DNA from: Melioribacteraceae bacterium
GTDB lineage: Bacteria > Bacteroidota > Ignavibacteria > Ignavibacteriales > Melioribacteraceae
Reading direction: 5' to 3'
Length of the DNA: 64,000 bases
Assembly: GCA_027030245.1 (NCBI GenBank)
Contig: JALVFE010000013.1
Span: 1-64,000, forward strand
The translations under genes and the position numbers were made by a program. The notes under the pieces are model-generated. The model did not search any database. It was not told where the DNA came from and saw only the letters and a list, made by a program, of their open reading frames with translations. Shown in pieces: positions 63,520 through 64,000 of this stretch (position 1 is the first letter of the stretch; every line of letters starts with the position of its first letter).

Positions 63520-63566
63520 AAAAAATAAAACCGCAAAAACGTAAAAAAAATTTACACTTTTGCGGT
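63520..63566 (-). terminator. Rho-independent terminator of the T9SS gene at the window end
   Basis: ACCGCAAAA (63530-63538) pairs with TTTTGCGGT (63558-63566), with an extended inner ACGTAAA/TTTACAC stem, and on the minus strand the T-rich TTTATTTTTT follows. It sits 23 bases after the gene's stop. Confidence 0.85.
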
Positions 63567-63589
63567 CATAAATTATTACAGATGGAATT

Positions 63590-64000
63590 TTATTGCAATA
63601 AAATCAGTTTTCTAACTTGTGAAAAATGTTGATTATTATTTACCGAAATAGCAGAAATTGAATAATAATACACTCCTGAGGATAATCCCGAACCATTAAA
63701 GTTTAATGAATAACTGCCGGGTGAAAAAATTCCGTTGACTAATTCTTTTACTCTTTCTCCCAAAGAATTATACAATGTGATTTTCACATTACTTTCGACC
63801 GGAATGCCGAAATTAATTACTGTAGTTGGATTAAATGGATTCGGGTAGTTCTGGGATAAATAAAATTCATCCGGTAATTTGTTTTCTTTTTCAACCGAAA
63901 CTACCACGTCTATTGTTAACACCGGAGAATAATTTGATTGTGTAACCAAATTGTAAGCATAAACTCTGTATTTATATTGTCCGCTCGATATTAAATAGGT
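63590..64000 (-). CDS. T9SS cargo protein, C-terminal part (continues off the window)
   Basis: The reading frame is open to the right edge, so only the last 137 codons are visible and no start is given. The visible part shows the end of a fibronectin-III-like domain (QYKYRVYAYN, NYSPVLTIDV) and a T9SS type A sorting domain (QNYPNPFNPTTV, LSSGVYYYSISA, ending QVRKLILLQ). It is a secreted or surface protein of the same type as those at 123, 43938 and 57832. A terminator follows. Confidence 0.85.
   Translation of the reverse strand, partial: TYLISSGQYKYRVYAYNLVTQSNYSPVLTIDVVVSVEKENKLPDEFYLSQNYPNPFNPTTVINFGIPVESNVKITLYNSLGERVKELVNGIFSPGSYSLNFNGSGLSSGVYYYSISAISVNNNQHFSQVRKLILLQ

Overview
This window looks like a chromosome segment of a low-GC member of the Ignavibacteria/Chlorobiota branch of the Bacteroidota. 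That placement is an inference. It rests on four genes ending in the type IX secretion (T9SS) sorting domain with the NYPNPFNP-type motif, a bacterial deoxyhypusine-synthase-like gene, a long-form IspG, a promoter matching the Bacteroidota consensus (TTTG, about 20 nt, TAnnTTTG), and frequent AAAGGAG ribosome binding sites mixed with TTG/GTG starts. No rRNA, CRISPR array, phage or plasmid genes were seen. One tRNA (Arg, CCT) is present.

Layout. 1-1.9 kb: the end of an IS3-family insertion sequence that cuts a T9SS cargo gene, then about 1 kb without genes, filled with short palindromic repeats. 1.9-7.9 kb: a lipoprotein, a DUF4412-like secreted protein, two membrane proteins, the deoxyhypusine-synthase-like enzyme and an unrecognised membrane protein. 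7.9-14 kb: an alpha-amylase-family enzyme, DNA primase (dnaG), a DJ-1/PfpI protein and ispG. 14-16.5 kb: small or orphan exported proteins. 16.5-21.6 kb: a signalling block with a PAS histidine kinase, a sigma-54 response regulator and a receiver-PP2C phosphatase, plus a second membrane histidine kinase. 23-25 kb: an Lrp/AsnC regulator with glutamine synthetase.

27.7-42.7 kb: the dominant feature, about 15 kb with all 13 genes on the + strand and mostly touching or overlapping. It encodes glycosyltransferases, a YfhO-like membrane protein, a flippase, a possible nonulosonate-transferase-like protein and a pseudaminic-acid pathway (pseB, pseC, pseF, pseG, pseI), with a sulfotransferase and a WbqC-family protein in between. 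No PseH acetyltransferase is recognisable. The locus probably makes a surface glycan or glycoprotein sugar containing a nonulosonic acid.

42.7-54.5 kb: mainly housekeeping and metabolic genes (M24 peptidase, secreted DUF5060-type T9SS hydrolase, amidotransferase, TauE/SafE permease, methyltransferase, threonylcarbamoyl-AMP synthase, HisN-like phosphatase, thioredoxin, macrodomain protein, enolase) and the tRNA. 54.5-64 kb: small membrane proteins, a CRP/FNR-like palindrome, an SLBB protein with a polyprenyl-phosphate sugar transferase, a 1129-residue T9SS adhesin-like protein with duplicated Ig-LamG units, two overlapping membrane glycosyltransferases (one lacking the usual DxD motif) and the end of another T9SS cargo gene running off the window.

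Palindromes at several gene ends act as likely terminators, most clearly at 936-968, 51600-51638, 52195-52227, 52921-52954, 55384-55423, 57774-57808 and 63520-63566.
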